Assembly (NCBI GenBank): GCA_016709385.1
Contig: JADJMW010000021.1
Location: 124,001-188,000 of the forward strand
Length of the DNA: 64,000 nt
Direction: 5' to 3'
Origin: Candidatus Rubrivivax defluviihabitans
Lineage (GTDB): Bacteria; Pseudomonadota; Gammaproteobacteria; Burkholderiales; Burkholderiaceae_C
The number at the start of each line of letters is the position of its first letter. Positions within the stretch are counted from its first letter, which is position 1. Below the pieces are notes generated by a model. That model had not been told where the DNA came from, did not search any database, and saw only the letters and a list, made by a program, of their open reading frames with translations. Made by a program: the position numbers and the translations under genes. This document shows, piece after piece, positions 45,243-55,241 of the stretch.

Positions 45243-47585
45243 ATGGCTGAACTCGACATCGACGGCCACAAGGTCACCGTGCCCGACGGCAGCATGGTCA
45301 TGCACGCCGCCGACGCGGCCGGCGTCTACATCCCGCACTTCTGCTACCACAAGAAGCTCAGCATCGCGGCCAACTGCCGCATGTGCCTGGTCGACATCGA
45401 GAAGATGCCCAAGCCCATGCCGGCCTGCGCCACGCCGGTGACCAACGGCATGGTGGTGCGCAGCAAGAGCGACAAGGCGGTGAAGGCGCAGCAGTCGGTG
45501 ATGGAGTTCCTGCTCATCAACCACCCGCTGGACTGCCCCATCTGCGACCAGGGCGGCGAATGCCAGCTGCAGGACCTGGCCGTGGGCTACGGCAAGTCGG
45601 CCTCGCGCTATGAAGAAGACAAGCGCGTCGTCTTCCACAAGGACGTCGGCCCGCTGATCAGCATGCAGGAGATGAGCCGCTGCATCCACTGCACGCGCTG
45701 CGTGCGCTTCGGCCAGGAAGTGGCCGGGGTCATGGAGCTCGGCATGATCCACCGCGGCGAGCACAGCGAGATCACCACGCTGGCCGGCCGCACCATCGAC
45801 AGCGAACTGTCGGGCAACATGATCGACATCTGTCCGGTCGGCGCGCTCACCAGCAAGCCCTTCCGCTACAGCGCCCGCACCTGGGAACTGAGCCGCCGCA
45901 AGTCGGTGAGCCCGCACGACAGCGTGGGTGCCAACCTGGTGGTGCAGGTCAAGGCGAACAAGGTGATGCGGGTGGTGCCGCTGGAAAACGAAGACGTCAA
46001 CGAATGCTGGATCGCCGACCGCGACCGCTTCAGCTACGAGGCGCTGAACAGCGAGTCGCGGCTGACGCAGCCGATGGTCAAGCAGGGCGGGGTCTGGCAG
46101 GCGGTGGACTGGAATACCGCGCTGGCCTACGTGGCCGACGGGCTCAAGCGCGTCAAGTCCGAGTTCGGCGGGACCGAGGCGGGAGCCGGCATCGGCGCCA
46201 TCGGTCATGCCTCGTCGACGGTCGAGGAATTGCACCTGCTGGCCAAGCTGGTGCGCGGCCTGGGCAGCGAAAGCATCGACCACCGCACCCGCCACGCCGA
46301 CTTCGGCAACGTGGCGCCCGCGGGTCATGCTCGCTGGCTCGGCACCTCGATCGCCTCGCTGTCCAAGCTGGACCGCGCCTTCGTCGTCGGCTCCTTCCTG
46401 CGCAAGGACCATCCCTTGCTGGCGCAGCGTCTGCGCCAGGCCGTGCGCCACGGCGCGAAGCTGATGAGCTTGCATGCGGTGCACGACGACTGGGCCATGC
46501 CGGTGGCCGCCACGCTGACCTCCGCGCCCGCGGCCTGGCCGGCGCAGCTGGCCGACGTGGCCGCCGCGGTGGCCAGGGCGCGTGGTGTGCCGGCGCCGCT
46601 GCCGGCCGACCCCGGCGCGGCCGCGCAGGCCGTGGCCGACGCGCTGCTTTCCGGCGAGCGCAAGGCCATCCTGCTGGGCAACGCCGCAGCGCAACACGTG
46701 CAGGCGTCGCAACTGCTGGCCTTGGCGAACTGGATCGGCGAGCACACCGGCGCCAGCGTCGGTTATCTGGGCGAGTCCGGCAACGGCGTGGGCGCGCAAC
46801 TCGTTTGCGCGCTGCCGGGCGCCGGCGGGCTGAACGCCGGCCAGATGCTGGGCCAGCCGATGAAGGCGCTGCTGCTGCTGAATACCGAGCCGGTGCTCGA
46901 CAGCGCCGACGCCGCCGCGGCCCGTGCAGCGCTGGCGGCTTCGGGCCTGGTCGTCGCGCTCACGCCGTTCAAGGACGTGGCCGCCGACGTGGCCGACGTC
47001 ATGCTGCCGATCGCCCCGTTCACCGAAACCGCCGGCACCTTCGTCAATGCCGAAGGCCGCGCGCAGAGCTTCCACGGCGTCGTCAAGCCGCTGGGCGAAG
47101 CGCGTCCGGCGTGGAAGGTGCTGCGCGTGCTGGGCAACCTGCTGGGCCTGCCCGGCTTCGACCACGCGAGTTCGGAAGACGTACGCGCCGAGGCGCTGGG
47201 CGACCTCACCACGCTGGCTTCGCGCCTGGACAACCGTGCCGGGGCGCCTGCATTGGCGGCCCTCGACCAGGCGGTGGGTGGCGCCCTGCAGCGCGTTTCC
47301 GACGTGCCGATCTACGCCGTCGATGCCATCGTGCGCCGCGCCGCGTCGCTGCAGCGCACCGCCGATGCGCGTGAACCCGTCGTCGGTCTGCCTTCGGCGT
47401 CGTGGCAGCAGCTGCGCATGGAAGCCGGTGGCATGTTGCGGGTGACGCAGGGCCAGGCCACCTTGGTGCTGCCGGGGCGTGAAGAGCCGTCGCTGGCCGT
47501 GGGCGCCGTGCGCATCGCCGCCGGCCACCCGGCCACCGCCGGCCTGGGTGCGATGTTCGGCGCCGTCGGCGTCGAGAAGGTCTGA
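45243..47585 (+). CDS. nuoG: NADH-quinone oxidoreductase subunit G
   Basis: A 780-residue Fe-S subunit. The N-terminal ferredoxin-like domain has CYHKKLSIAANCRMC and the Cys of CATPV for a [2Fe-2S] cluster; HPLDCPICDQGGECQLQ holds the His-ligated cluster; CIHCTRCVRFGQEV the next [4Fe-4S]. The C-terminal ~500 residues are a molybdopterin-oxidoreductase-like fold. True start is ATG at 45243, 26 bases after the corrected nuoF stop. Confidence 0.95.
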   Translation: MAELDIDGHKVTVPDGSMVMHAADAAGVYIPHFCYHKKLSIAANCRMCLVDIEKMPKPMPACATPVTNGMVVRSKSDKAVKAQQSVMEFLLINHPLDCPICDQGGECQLQDLAVGYGKSASRYEEDKRVVFHKDVGPLISMQEMSRCIHCTRCVRFGQEVAGVMELGMIHRGEHSEITTLAGRTIDSELSGNMIDICPVGALTSKPFRYSARTWELSRRKSVSPHDSVGANLVVQVKANKVMRVVPLENEDVNECWIADRDRFSYEALNSESRLTQPMVKQGGVWQAVDWNTALAYVADGLKRVKSEFGGTEAGAGIGAIGHASSTVEELHLLAKLVRGLGSESIDHRTRHADFGNVAPAGHARWLGTSIASLSKLDRAFVVGSFLRKDHPLLAQRLRQAVRHGAKLMSLHAVHDDWAMPVAATLTSAPAAWPAQLADVAAAVARARGVPAPLPADPGAAAQAVADALLSGERKAILLGNAAAQHVQASQLLALANWIGEHTGASVGYLGESGNGVGAQLVCALPGAGGLNAGQMLGQPMKALLLLNTEPVLDSADAAAARAALAASGLVVALTPFKDVAADVADVMLPIAPFTETAGTFVNAEGRAQSFHGVVKPLGEARPAWKVLRVLGNLLGLPGFDHASSEDVRAEALGDLTTLASRLDNRAGAPALAALDQAVGGALQRVSDVPIYAVDAIVRRAASLQRTADAREPVVGLPSASWQQLRMEAGGMLRVTQGQATLVLPGREEPSLAVGAVRIAAGHPATAGLGAMFGAVGVEKV

Positions 47586-47590
47586 AGGCC

Positions 47591-48652
47591 ATGTTCGACA
47601 CCCTGCACGCATTCGGCAACACCACCCTCGGCCCGACGCTGTGGCTGGTGCTGTGGAGCCTGGTGAAGATCGTCGCCGTGGTGCTGCCGCTGATGATCTG
47701 CGTGGCCTACCTCACGCTGTGGGAACGCAAGGGCATCGGCTATACGCAGATCCGCATCGGCCCCAACCGCGTCGGCCCGGGCGGTTTGCTGCAGCCGATC
47801 GCCGACGCGGTGAAGCTGATCTTCAAGGAGATCATCCGCCCCAGCGCGGCGAACAAGGGCCTGTTCTTCCTGGGCCCGGTGATGACCATCATGCCGGCGC
47901 TGGCGGCCTGGGCGGTGGTGCCCTTCGGACCGGAAGCCGTGCTGGCGAATGTCAACGCCGGCCTGCTGTTCCTGATGGCCATCACCTCGCTGGAGGTCTA
48001 CGGCGTCATCATCGCCGGCTGGGCCAGCAATTCCAAGTACGCCTTCCTGGGCGCGCTGCGCGCCTCGGCGCAGATGGTGAGCTACGAGATCGCGATGGGC
48101 TTCTGCCTGGTCGTGGTGCTCATGGTTTCGGCCACCATGAACATGACCGAGATCGTCATGCTGCAAGGCAAGGGAACCTTCGCCGACCTGGGCGCCGGCT
48201 TCCTGTCGTGGAACTGGCTGCCGCTGCTGCCGATCTTCGTCGTCTTCTTCATCGCCGGTCTGGCCGAGACCAACCGCCACCCCTTCGACGTGGTGGAAGG
48301 CGAGAGCGAGATCGTCGCCGGCCACATGATCGAATATTCGGGCATGTCGTTTGCCATGTTCTTCCTGGCCGAATACGCCAACATGATCCTGGTCAGCACG
48401 CTCACCGTGCTGCTGTTCCTGGGCGGCTGGCTGCCGCCGTTCGGCTTCCTCGACTTCATCCCGGGCTGGATCTGGCTGGCCATCAAGGTCTTCGTCGTGG
48501 TCACGATGTTCCTGTGGGTGCGCGCCACCTTCCCGCGCTTCCGCTACGACCAGATCATGCGCCTGGGCTGGAAGATCTTCATCCCGGTGACGCTGGTCTG
48601 GCTGGTCGTCGTCGGCCTGTGGATCCAGTCGCCGTTCAACATCTGGGAATGA
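47591..48652 (+). CDS. nuoH: NADH-quinone oxidoreductase subunit H
   Basis: A 353-residue membrane subunit with eight helices linking the quinone pocket to the proton pumps. ERKGIGYTQIRIGPNRVGP and LAETNRHPFDVVEGESEIV are the signature loops. Confidence 0.97.
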   Translation: MFDTLHAFGNTTLGPTLWLVLWSLVKIVAVVLPLMICVAYLTLWERKGIGYTQIRIGPNRVGPGGLLQPIADAVKLIFKEIIRPSAANKGLFFLGPVMTIMPALAAWAVVPFGPEAVLANVNAGLLFLMAITSLEVYGVIIAGWASNSKYAFLGALRASAQMVSYEIAMGFCLVVVLMVSATMNMTEIVMLQGKGTFADLGAGFLSWNWLPLLPIFVVFFIAGLAETNRHPFDVVEGESEIVAGHMIEYSGMSFAMFFLAEYANMILVSTLTVLLFLGGWLPPFGFLDFIPGWIWLAIKVFVVVTMFLWVRATFPRFRYDQIMRLGWKIFIPVTLVWLVVVGLWIQSPFNIWE

Positions 48653-48659
48653 GGTGAAC

Positions 48660-49157
48660 ATGTCGACCCTCACCGCCATCAAGGATGTCTTCTCCAGCAT
48701 GCTGCTGGCCGAGCTGTTCAAGGGCATGAAGCTCACCGGCCGCTATTTCCTGGCCAAGAACATCACGATCCAGTTCCCCGACGAGAAGACGCCGCTGAGT
48801 CCCCGCTTCCGCGGCCTGCACGCGCTGCGTCGCTACGACAACGGCGAGGAGCGCTGCATCGCCTGCAAGCTGTGCGAGGCGGTGTGCCCGGCCATGGCCA
48901 TCACCATCGAGAGCGACGTGCGTGCCGACGGCTCGCGCCGCACCACGCGCTACGACATCGACCTCACCAAGTGCATCTTCTGCGGCTTCTGCGAGGAAAG
49001 CTGCCCGGTGGACAGCATCGTCGAGACGCACCACTTCGAATACCACGGCGAGAAACGCGGCGACCTGTATTTCACCAAGGACATGCTGCTGGCCGTGGGC
49101 GACCGCTACGAAAAAGAGATCGCCGCCAACCGGGCTGCCGACGCCAAATACCGCTGA
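48660..49157 (+). CDS. nuoI: NADH-quinone oxidoreductase subunit I
   Basis: A 165-residue ferredoxin-like subunit with two [4Fe-4S] motifs, CIACKLCEAVCP and CIFCGFCEESCP (clusters N6a and N6b). ATG at 48660 follows a GAGGTG; a GTG two codons earlier is possible but less likely. Confidence 0.96.
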   Translation: MSTLTAIKDVFSSMLLAELFKGMKLTGRYFLAKNITIQFPDEKTPLSPRFRGLHALRRYDNGEERCIACKLCEAVCPAMAITIESDVRADGSRRTTRYDIDLTKCIFCGFCEESCPVDSIVETHHFEYHGEKRGDLYFTKDMLLAVGDRYEKEIAANRAADAKYR

Positions 49158-49201
49158 ACCAGGGCTCTCGTCTGCCCTCGGCCGGCCAGAGCCCAAGACC
49201 C

Positions 49202-49833
49202 ATGGACACGATCACCGCCCTCTTCTACGTCTTCGCCACGGTGCTGCTGTTTGCCGCACTGCGCGTCATCACGGCGCGCAGCACGGTGCATGCGGTACTG
49301 TTCCTGGTGCTCGCCTTCTTCAGCGCGTCCTGCATCTGGATGCTGCTGTCGGCCGAGTTCCTGGCCATCACGCTGGTGCTCGTCTACGTCGGCGCGGTGA
49401 TGGTGCTGTTCCTCTTCGTCGTGATGATGCTCGACATCAATGCCGACAGCTTCCGCCAGGGTTTCTGGCAGCACCTGCCGCTGGCCGGCCTGGTGGGCGC
49501 GGTCATCGCGCTGGAAATGGCGCTGGTGCTGATGCGCGGCTTCCAGCTGCAGGCGCCGGAGCCGAGCGCACGCGCGCTGGAAATGGGCAACACCAAGCTG
49601 CTGGGCATCGAGATCTATACGCAATACCTCTACCCGCTGCAGCTGGCGGCGGTGCTGCTGCTGGTGGCCATCATCGCGGCCATCGCGCTGACGCTGCGCG
49701 GGCGCAAGGACAGCCGGCACATGAACCCTCGGAGCAGGTGCGGGTGAAGCGCGCCGACCGCGTGCGGCTGGTGAAGATGGCGCCGACGGTCGAATTGCCG
49801 TCCGCGCCCGACCCGGGGGGGGCGGCGAAATGA
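49202..49833 (+). CDS. nuoJ: NADH-quinone oxidoreductase subunit J (one-base frameshift)
   Basis: A membrane subunit with five helices (ARSTVHAVLFLVLAFFSAS, VYVGAVMVLFLFVVMMLD). After RKDSRHMNP the frame is lost: a C is missing at about 49726-49730, and as written the gene stops at 49747. In the other frame a normal tail continues (SEQVRVKRADRVRLVKMAP) and ends at TGA 49831-49833, overlapping the nuoK start as ATGA. The restored length is about 210 residues. Confidence 0.9.
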
Positions 49834-50159
49834 GCCTCGGTCCCATCACGCTCGGCCATTACCTGTCGCTGGGCGGCATCCTGTTCGCCCTGTCGGTGAT
49901 CGGCATCTTCCTGAACCGCCGCAACCTGATCGTGCTGCTGATGGCCATCGAACTGATGCTGCTGGCGGTCAACCTGAACTTCGTCGCCTTCTCGCACTAC
50001 CTGCCGCTGGAGGCCGACCGCATGGCGGGCCAGGTCTTCGTCTTTTTCATCCTCACCGTGGCGGCGGCCGAATCGGCCATCGGCCTGGCGATCCTGGTCG
50101 TGCTGTTCCGCAACCGGGCCTCGATCAAGGTCGAGGAACTCGACGAGTTGAAAGGCTGA
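49830..50159 (+). CDS. nuoK: NADH-quinone oxidoreductase subunit K
   Basis: A 109-residue subunit with three helices. The two membrane glutamates needed for proton coupling are in LLMAIELMLLAVNLNF and VAAAESAIGLA. It overlaps nuoJ by four bases once the nuoJ frame is corrected. Confidence 0.95.
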   Translation: MSLGPITLGHYLSLGGILFALSVIGIFLNRRNLIVLLMAIELMLLAVNLNFVAFSHYLPLEADRMAGQVFVFFILTVAAAESAIGLAILVVLFRNRASIKVEELDELKG

Positions 50160-50167
50160 AGGCGGAC

Positions 50168-52195
50168 ATGGCTTCAACGATCTCCCAAGGACTGCTGCTC
50201 ACCGTGCCGCTGGCGCCGCTGGCCGGCGCGCTCATCGCCGGCCTGGCCGGCCGCTGGGTGGGCCGCCGCGGTTCGCATGTTTTCACCATCCTGGGTGTGT
50301 TCATCGCCTTCGTCTGCTCGGTCGTCGTGCTGTCGCAGGTGGCGGCCGGCGCGCGCTTCAACGAGACCATCTACGAGTGGATGGTGCTGGGCAAGCTGGT
50401 GATGGAGGTCGGCTTCCTGGTCGACGGCCTGACCGCGATGATGATGGTGGTGGTGACCTTCGTCAGCCTCATGGTGCACGTCTACACCATCGGCTACATG
50501 GACGGCGACCCCGGCTACCAGCGCTTCTTCGCCTACATCTCGCTGTTCACCTTCAGCATGCTGATGCTGGTGATGAGCAACAACTTCCTGCAGCTCTTCT
50601 TCGGCTGGGAAGCGGTGGGCCTGGTGAGCTACCTGCTGATCGGCTTCTGGTTCAAGAAGCCGACGGCCATCTTCGCCAACATGAAGGCCTTCATCGTCAA
50701 CCGCGTCGGCGATTTCGGCTTCATCCTGGGCATCGGCCTGGTGGTGGCCTACAGCGGCACGTTGAACTACACGGAAGCGTTTGCCAGGGCGCCGGAACTG
50801 GCCAGGCTCACTTTCCCGGGCACCGACTGGATGCTGATCACGGTGGCCTGCATCTGCCTGTTCATCGGCGCCATGGGCAAGAGCGCGCAGTTCCCGCTGC
50901 ACGTGTGGCTGCCGGATTCGATGGAAGGCCCGACGCCGATTTCCGCGCTGATCCACGCCGCGACCATGGTCACGGCCGGCATCTTCATGGTGGCGCGCAT
51001 GAGCCCGCTGTTCGAGCTCTCGGACACCGCGCTCAACTTCGTGCTCGTCATCGGCGCCATCACGGCCTTGTTCATGGGCTTCCTCGGCATCATCCAGAAC
51101 GACATCAAGCGCGTCGTCGCGTATTCCACGCTCAGCCAGCTGGGCTACATGACGGTGGCGCTGGGCGCCAGCGCCTATTCGGTGGCCGTGTTCCACCTCA
51201 TGACGCACGCCTTCTTCAAGGCGCTGCTGTTCCTGGCCGCCGGCAGCGTGATCATCGGCATGCACCACGACCAGGACATCCGAAACATGGGCGGCCTGCG
51301 CAAGCACATGCCCATCACCTGGATCACCGCGCTGCTGGGATCGCTGGCGCTCATCGGCACGCCCTTGTTCGCCGGCTTCTACAGCAAGGACAGCATCATC
51401 ATGGCGGTCGAGGCCTCGAACCTGCCGGGCACGCCGTTTGCCATCTTCGCGGTGGTGGCCGGCGTCTTCGTCACCGCCTTCTATTCCTTCCGCATGTACT
51501 TCCTCGTTTTCCATGGCGAGGAGCGTTTCCACCACAAGCCCTTCCCGCCCGAGGACGACCATGACCATGGTTCTCACGGCCACGACGATCACCACGACGC
51601 CACGCCGCACGAATCGCCCTGGGTCGTCACGGCGCCGCTGATCCTGCTCGCCGTGCCCTCGGTGGTGATCGGCTTCCTGGCCATCCAGCCCATGCTGTTC
51701 GGCGACTTCATGAAGGATGCGATAGTTGTCGACGCTGCGCGCCACCCGGCGACGGCGCAACTCGCCGAAGGCTTCCACGGCGCCGCCGCGATGGCCTTGC
51801 ACGGCCTGCAGACACCGCCGTTCTGGCTGGCGCTGGCCGGCGTGGTCACGGCCTGGTGGTTCTACCTCAAGCAGCCTTCCATCCCCGCGGCCATCGCCCG
51901 CACCTTCGCCCCCGTGGTGCGCGTGCTCGAGAACAAGTACTACATGGACTGGTTCAACGAACACGTGCTGGCCGCCGGGGCGCGGCTGCTGGGTACCGGC
52001 CTGTGGAAGGGCGGCGACGTGGCGGTGATCGACGGCGCCATCAACGGCAGCGCCCGCGCCATGGGCGGGCTGGCCGGCGTGCTGCGCCAGTTCCAGACCG
52101 GCCACCTGTACCAATATGCGCTGGTCATGCTGCTGGGTATCTTCGGCCTGCTGACCTGGCAGCTGTGGCCGTATTTCAGCGGCCTCATGCGCTGA
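50168..52195 (+). CDS. nuoL: NADH-quinone oxidoreductase subunit L
   Basis: A 675-residue antiporter-like proton-pumping subunit with ~16 helices and the long lateral helix. GWEAVGLVSYLLIGFWF and AMGKSAQFPLHVWLPDSMEG contain the pumping Glu and Lys. Residues ~463-482 form a His/Asp-rich cytoplasmic-side loop (DDHDHGSHGHDDHHD), a feature I have seen in other betaproteobacterial NuoL proteins and which may bind metal incidentally. Confidence 0.96.
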   Translation: MASTISQGLLLTVPLAPLAGALIAGLAGRWVGRRGSHVFTILGVFIAFVCSVVVLSQVAAGARFNETIYEWMVLGKLVMEVGFLVDGLTAMMMVVVTFVSLMVHVYTIGYMDGDPGYQRFFAYISLFTFSMLMLVMSNNFLQLFFGWEAVGLVSYLLIGFWFKKPTAIFANMKAFIVNRVGDFGFILGIGLVVAYSGTLNYTEAFARAPELARLTFPGTDWMLITVACICLFIGAMGKSAQFPLHVWLPDSMEGPTPISALIHAATMVTAGIFMVARMSPLFELSDTALNFVLVIGAITALFMGFLGIIQNDIKRVVAYSTLSQLGYMTVALGASAYSVAVFHLMTHAFFKALLFLAAGSVIIGMHHDQDIRNMGGLRKHMPITWITALLGSLALIGTPLFAGFYSKDSIIMAVEASNLPGTPFAIFAVVAGVFVTAFYSFRMYFLVFHGEERFHHKPFPPEDDHDHGSHGHDDHHDATPHESPWVVTAPLILLAVPSVVIGFLAIQPMLFGDFMKDAIVVDAARHPATAQLAEGFHGAAAMALHGLQTPPFWLALAGVVTAWWFYLKQPSIPAAIARTFAPVVRVLENKYYMDWFNEHVLAAGARLLGTGLWKGGDVAVIDGAINGSARAMGGLAGVLRQFQTGHLYQYALVMLLGIFGLLTWQLWPYFSGLMR

Positions 52196-52243
52196 CATGC
52201 CGATGCCGGCGCCGCACATGCAAGAAGAACAAGAGGGAATACG

Positions 52244-53719
52244 ATGGGTCTGCTGAGCCTCGCGATCTGGCTGCCGATTGCCTTCGGCGTGCTGCTGCTC
52301 GCACTCGGCCGCGACGACAACGCCCGTCCGGTGCGTGCGCTGGCGCTGATCGGCGCGCTGGTCTCGCTGCTGGCCACGCTGCCGCTGATCACCGGTTTCG
52401 ACCGCGGTACCGCGGCCATGCAGTTCGTCGAGAAGATGCCGTGGATCGAGCGCTTCAACCTGCACTACCACCTCGGCGTGGACGGCCTGTCGCTGTGGTT
52501 CGTGCCGCTCACCGCCTTCATCACCGTGGTCGTGATCATCTCCGCGTGGGAAGTGATCACCGAGCGCGTGGCGCAGTACATGGGCGCCTTCCTGATCCTG
52601 TCGGGGCTGATGATCGGCGTCTTCTGTGCGCTCGACGGCATGCTGTTCTATGTGTTCTTCGAGGCCACGCTGATCCCGATGTACATCATCATCGGCGTCT
52701 GGGGCGGCCCGAGGCGCGTCTACGCAGCCTTCAAGTTCTTCCTCTATACGCTGCTCGGTTCGCTGCTCATGCTGGTGGCGCTGGTCTACCTGTATTTCAA
52801 GAGCGGCGGCAGCTTCGACATCCTCACCTGGCACAAGCTGCCGCTGAGCCTGCCCGTGCAGACGCTGCTGTTCGTCGCCTTCTTCGCCGCCTTCTCGGTG
52901 AAGGTGCCGATGTGGCCGGTGCACACCTGGCTGCCCGACGCGCACGTGGAAGCACCCACTGGCGGCTCGGTGGTGCTGGCGGCCATCATGCTGAAGTTGG
53001 GGGCCTACGGCTTCCTGCGTTTTTCCATGCCCATCGCACCCGATGCCGCGCGTGAATACGACTGGGTCATCATCGGCCTGAGCCTGATCGCGGTGCTCTA
53101 TATCGGCCTGGTGGCACTGGTGCAGCAGGACATGAAGAAGCTGGTGGCCTACAGCTCGATCGCGCACATGGGTTTCGTCACATTGGGCTTCTTCATCTTC
53201 AACCCGCTGGGCGTGGCCGGCGGCATCGTGCAGATGGTCAGCCACGGCTTCGTCTCGGGCGCCATGTTCCTGTGCATCGGCGTGCTCTACGACCGTGTGC
53301 ACAGCCGCGAGATCGCGGCCTACGGAGGCGTGACCAATACGATGCCCAAATTCGCGGCCTTCGCCGTGCTCTTCGCGATGGCCAATGCGGGCCTGCCGGG
53401 AACGGCCGGTTTCGTGGGTGAATGGATGGTCATCCTGGGCGCCGTGCAGCACAACTTCTGGATCGCCGCGCTGGCCGCCACCACGCTGGTCTTCGGCGCC
53501 GCCTATACGCTGTGGATGGTCAAGCGCGTGTATTTCGGCGACGTCGCCAACGAGCATGTCAGGCAGCTCGCCGACATCAACGGCCGCGAATTCCTGATGC
53601 TCGCCATCCTCGCCGCCGCGGTGCTCGCCATGGGCCTGTATCCGAAGCCCTTCACCGACGTGATGGACGCCTCGGTCACCGAGCTGCTGCGGCACGTGGC
53701 CGCACCCAAGCTGAACTGA
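52244..53719 (+). CDS. nuoM: NADH-quinone oxidoreductase subunit M
   Basis: A 491-residue antiporter-like proton-pumping subunit. FFEATLIPMYIIIGVWGG carries the pumping Glu, and KVPMWPVHTWLPDAHVEAPT the TM7-region Lys and the conserved HTWLPDAH loop. Confidence 0.97.
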   Translation: MGLLSLAIWLPIAFGVLLLALGRDDNARPVRALALIGALVSLLATLPLITGFDRGTAAMQFVEKMPWIERFNLHYHLGVDGLSLWFVPLTAFITVVVIISAWEVITERVAQYMGAFLILSGLMIGVFCALDGMLFYVFFEATLIPMYIIIGVWGGPRRVYAAFKFFLYTLLGSLLMLVALVYLYFKSGGSFDILTWHKLPLSLPVQTLLFVAFFAAFSVKVPMWPVHTWLPDAHVEAPTGGSVVLAAIMLKLGAYGFLRFSMPIAPDAAREYDWVIIGLSLIAVLYIGLVALVQQDMKKLVAYSSIAHMGFVTLGFFIFNPLGVAGGIVQMVSHGFVSGAMFLCIGVLYDRVHSREIAAYGGVTNTMPKFAAFAVLFAMANAGLPGTAGFVGEWMVILGAVQHNFWIAALAATTLVFGAAYTLWMVKRVYFGDVANEHVRQLADINGREFLMLAILAAAVLAMGLYPKPFTDVMDASVTELLRHVAAPKLN

Positions 53720-53744
53720 CGGCCGCGAGCCCCGCTGGAAGACC

Positions 53745-55226
53745 ATGACCGCAATGAACTGGCCCGTGCTGTACCCCGAGATCTGGCTGCTGGCCATGGC
53801 CTGCGTGGTGCTGCTGGCCGACCTTTTCGTCACCGGCGCCGAGCGCAGCACCACCTTCTGGCTGACGCAATTCACGGTGGGCGTGTTCGCTGCCCTGCAC
53901 CTGGTCTACTTCGACGCCGGCGCCACCGCCTACGGCATGAAGGGCCTGGTCGTCGTCGACCCCATGGGCCACCTGCTGGCCTTCTTCGCCGCGCTGGCGG
54001 TGATGGTGACGTTGGCCTATGCGCGCCCCACGCTGGCGGCGCGCGACATGATGAAGGGCGAGTTCTACACGCTCACGCTGTTCGTGCTGCTCGGCATCAG
54101 CGTCATGTGCTCGGCCAACCACTTCCTGGTCGTCTACCTGGGCCTGGAACTGATGAGCCTGAGCCTGTATGCGCTGACCGCGCTGCGCCGCGACCACGCC
54201 GTGGCCACCGAGGCGGCGATGAAATATTTCGTGCTCGGCGCGCTGGCCAGCGGTTTCCTGCTCTATGGCCTGTCGATGATGTACGGCGCCACCGGTTCGC
54301 TGGAGATTCCGCGCGTCTTCGAGCAGATCGCCACCGGCCGCATCAACAAGGAAGTGCTGGTCTTCGGACTCGTCTTCGTCGTCGCCGGGCTGGCCTTCAA
54401 GCTCGGTGCCGCGCCCTTCCACATGTGGGTGCCCGACGTCTACCAGGGTGCGCCGACGGCGGTGACGCTGCTCATCGGTGGCGCGCCGAAATTCGCCGCC
54501 TTCGCCATCACCATCCGGCTGCTGGTGGAAGGCATGCTGGGGCTGGCGGTGGACTGGCAGCAGATGTTCATCGTGCTCGCCGTGGCCTCGCTGGCGCTGG
54601 GCAATATCGCGGCCATCGCGCAGCGCAATCTCAAGCGCATGCTGGCTTACAGCACCATCGCGCAGATGGGCTTCGTGGTGCTGGGGCTGTCGGCCGGGGT
54701 GGTGAGCGGCAATACGCTGTCGGCGGGCAATGCCTACAGCTCGGCCATGTTCTATATCGTGAGCTACGTGTTCACCACGCTGGGCACCTTCGGCCTCATC
54801 ATGTATCTGTCGCGCCAGGGTTTCGAGAGCGAGGAGATCGACGACCTCGCCGGCCTGTCGCAGCGCAGCCCCTGGGTGGCCGGCGCGATGACGGTGTTCA
54901 TGTTCTCGCTGGCCGGCGTGCCGCCGATGATCGGCTTCTTCGCCAAGCTCTCGGTGATCCAGGCGCTGGTCAGCACCAATGTCACGCTCTACATCGTGCT
55001 GGCCGTGGTGGCGGTGCTGTTCAGCCTGGTCGGCGCTTTCTACTACCTGCGCGTGGTCAAGGTGATGTGGTTCGACGTGCCGGTGCAGACCGCGCCGATC
55101 GAGCGCTCCCAGGGCGTGGCTGCGCTGCTGGCCGCCAACGGGCTGGCGGTGCTGGTGCTGGGCCCGTTCTCCGGCGGGCTGATGGCGATGTGCCGCGACG
55201 CCATCGTGCGCGCGCTGGCCACCTGA
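53745..55226 (+). CDS. nuoN: NADH-quinone oxidoreductase subunit N
   Basis: A 493-residue antiporter-like proton-pumping subunit closing the nuo operon. YLGLELMSLSLYALTALRRD and FKLGAAPFHMWVPDVYQGAP hold the pumping Glu/Lys. The start may be ATG at 53745 or the in-frame ATG at 53754. Confidence 0.96.
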   Translation: MTAMNWPVLYPEIWLLAMACVVLLADLFVTGAERSTTFWLTQFTVGVFAALHLVYFDAGATAYGMKGLVVVDPMGHLLAFFAALAVMVTLAYARPTLAARDMMKGEFYTLTLFVLLGISVMCSANHFLVVYLGLELMSLSLYALTALRRDHAVATEAAMKYFVLGALASGFLLYGLSMMYGATGSLEIPRVFEQIATGRINKEVLVFGLVFVVAGLAFKLGAAPFHMWVPDVYQGAPTAVTLLIGGAPKFAAFAITIRLLVEGMLGLAVDWQQMFIVLAVASLALGNIAAIAQRNLKRMLAYSTIAQMGFVVLGLSAGVVSGNTLSAGNAYSSAMFYIVSYVFTTLGTFGLIMYLSRQGFESEEIDDLAGLSQRSPWVAGAMTVFMFSLAGVPPMIGFFAKLSVIQALVSTNVTLYIVLAVVAVLFSLVGAFYYLRVVKVMWFDVPVQTAPIERSQGVAALLAANGLAVLVLGPFSGGLMAMCRDAIVRALAT

Positions 55227-55241
55227 CGCGACCGGGCCCCG

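Noticed and set aside
43638..47585. A single 1315-codon frame joining nuoF and nuoG
   Set aside because: The joint is caused by a one-base insertion at about 45129-45133; in the corrected frame nuoF ends at 45216 and nuoG starts at 45243 with normal termini.
48654..48659. GTG at 48654 as the nuoI start
   Set aside because: The ATG at 48660 has the better distance to GAGGTG and matches the family N-terminus.
51554..51613. His/Asp-rich loop in NuoL as a novel metal-binding domain
   Set aside because: Similar loops occur, as far as I know, in NuoL of related betaproteobacteria; it is a variable surface loop rather than a new domain.
50174..53875. A 1233-codon open frame on the minus strand across nuoL and nuoM
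   Set aside because: It is antisense to conserved complex I genes and rich in His, Gln and Arg with no domain, as expected for shadow frames in GC-rich DNA.
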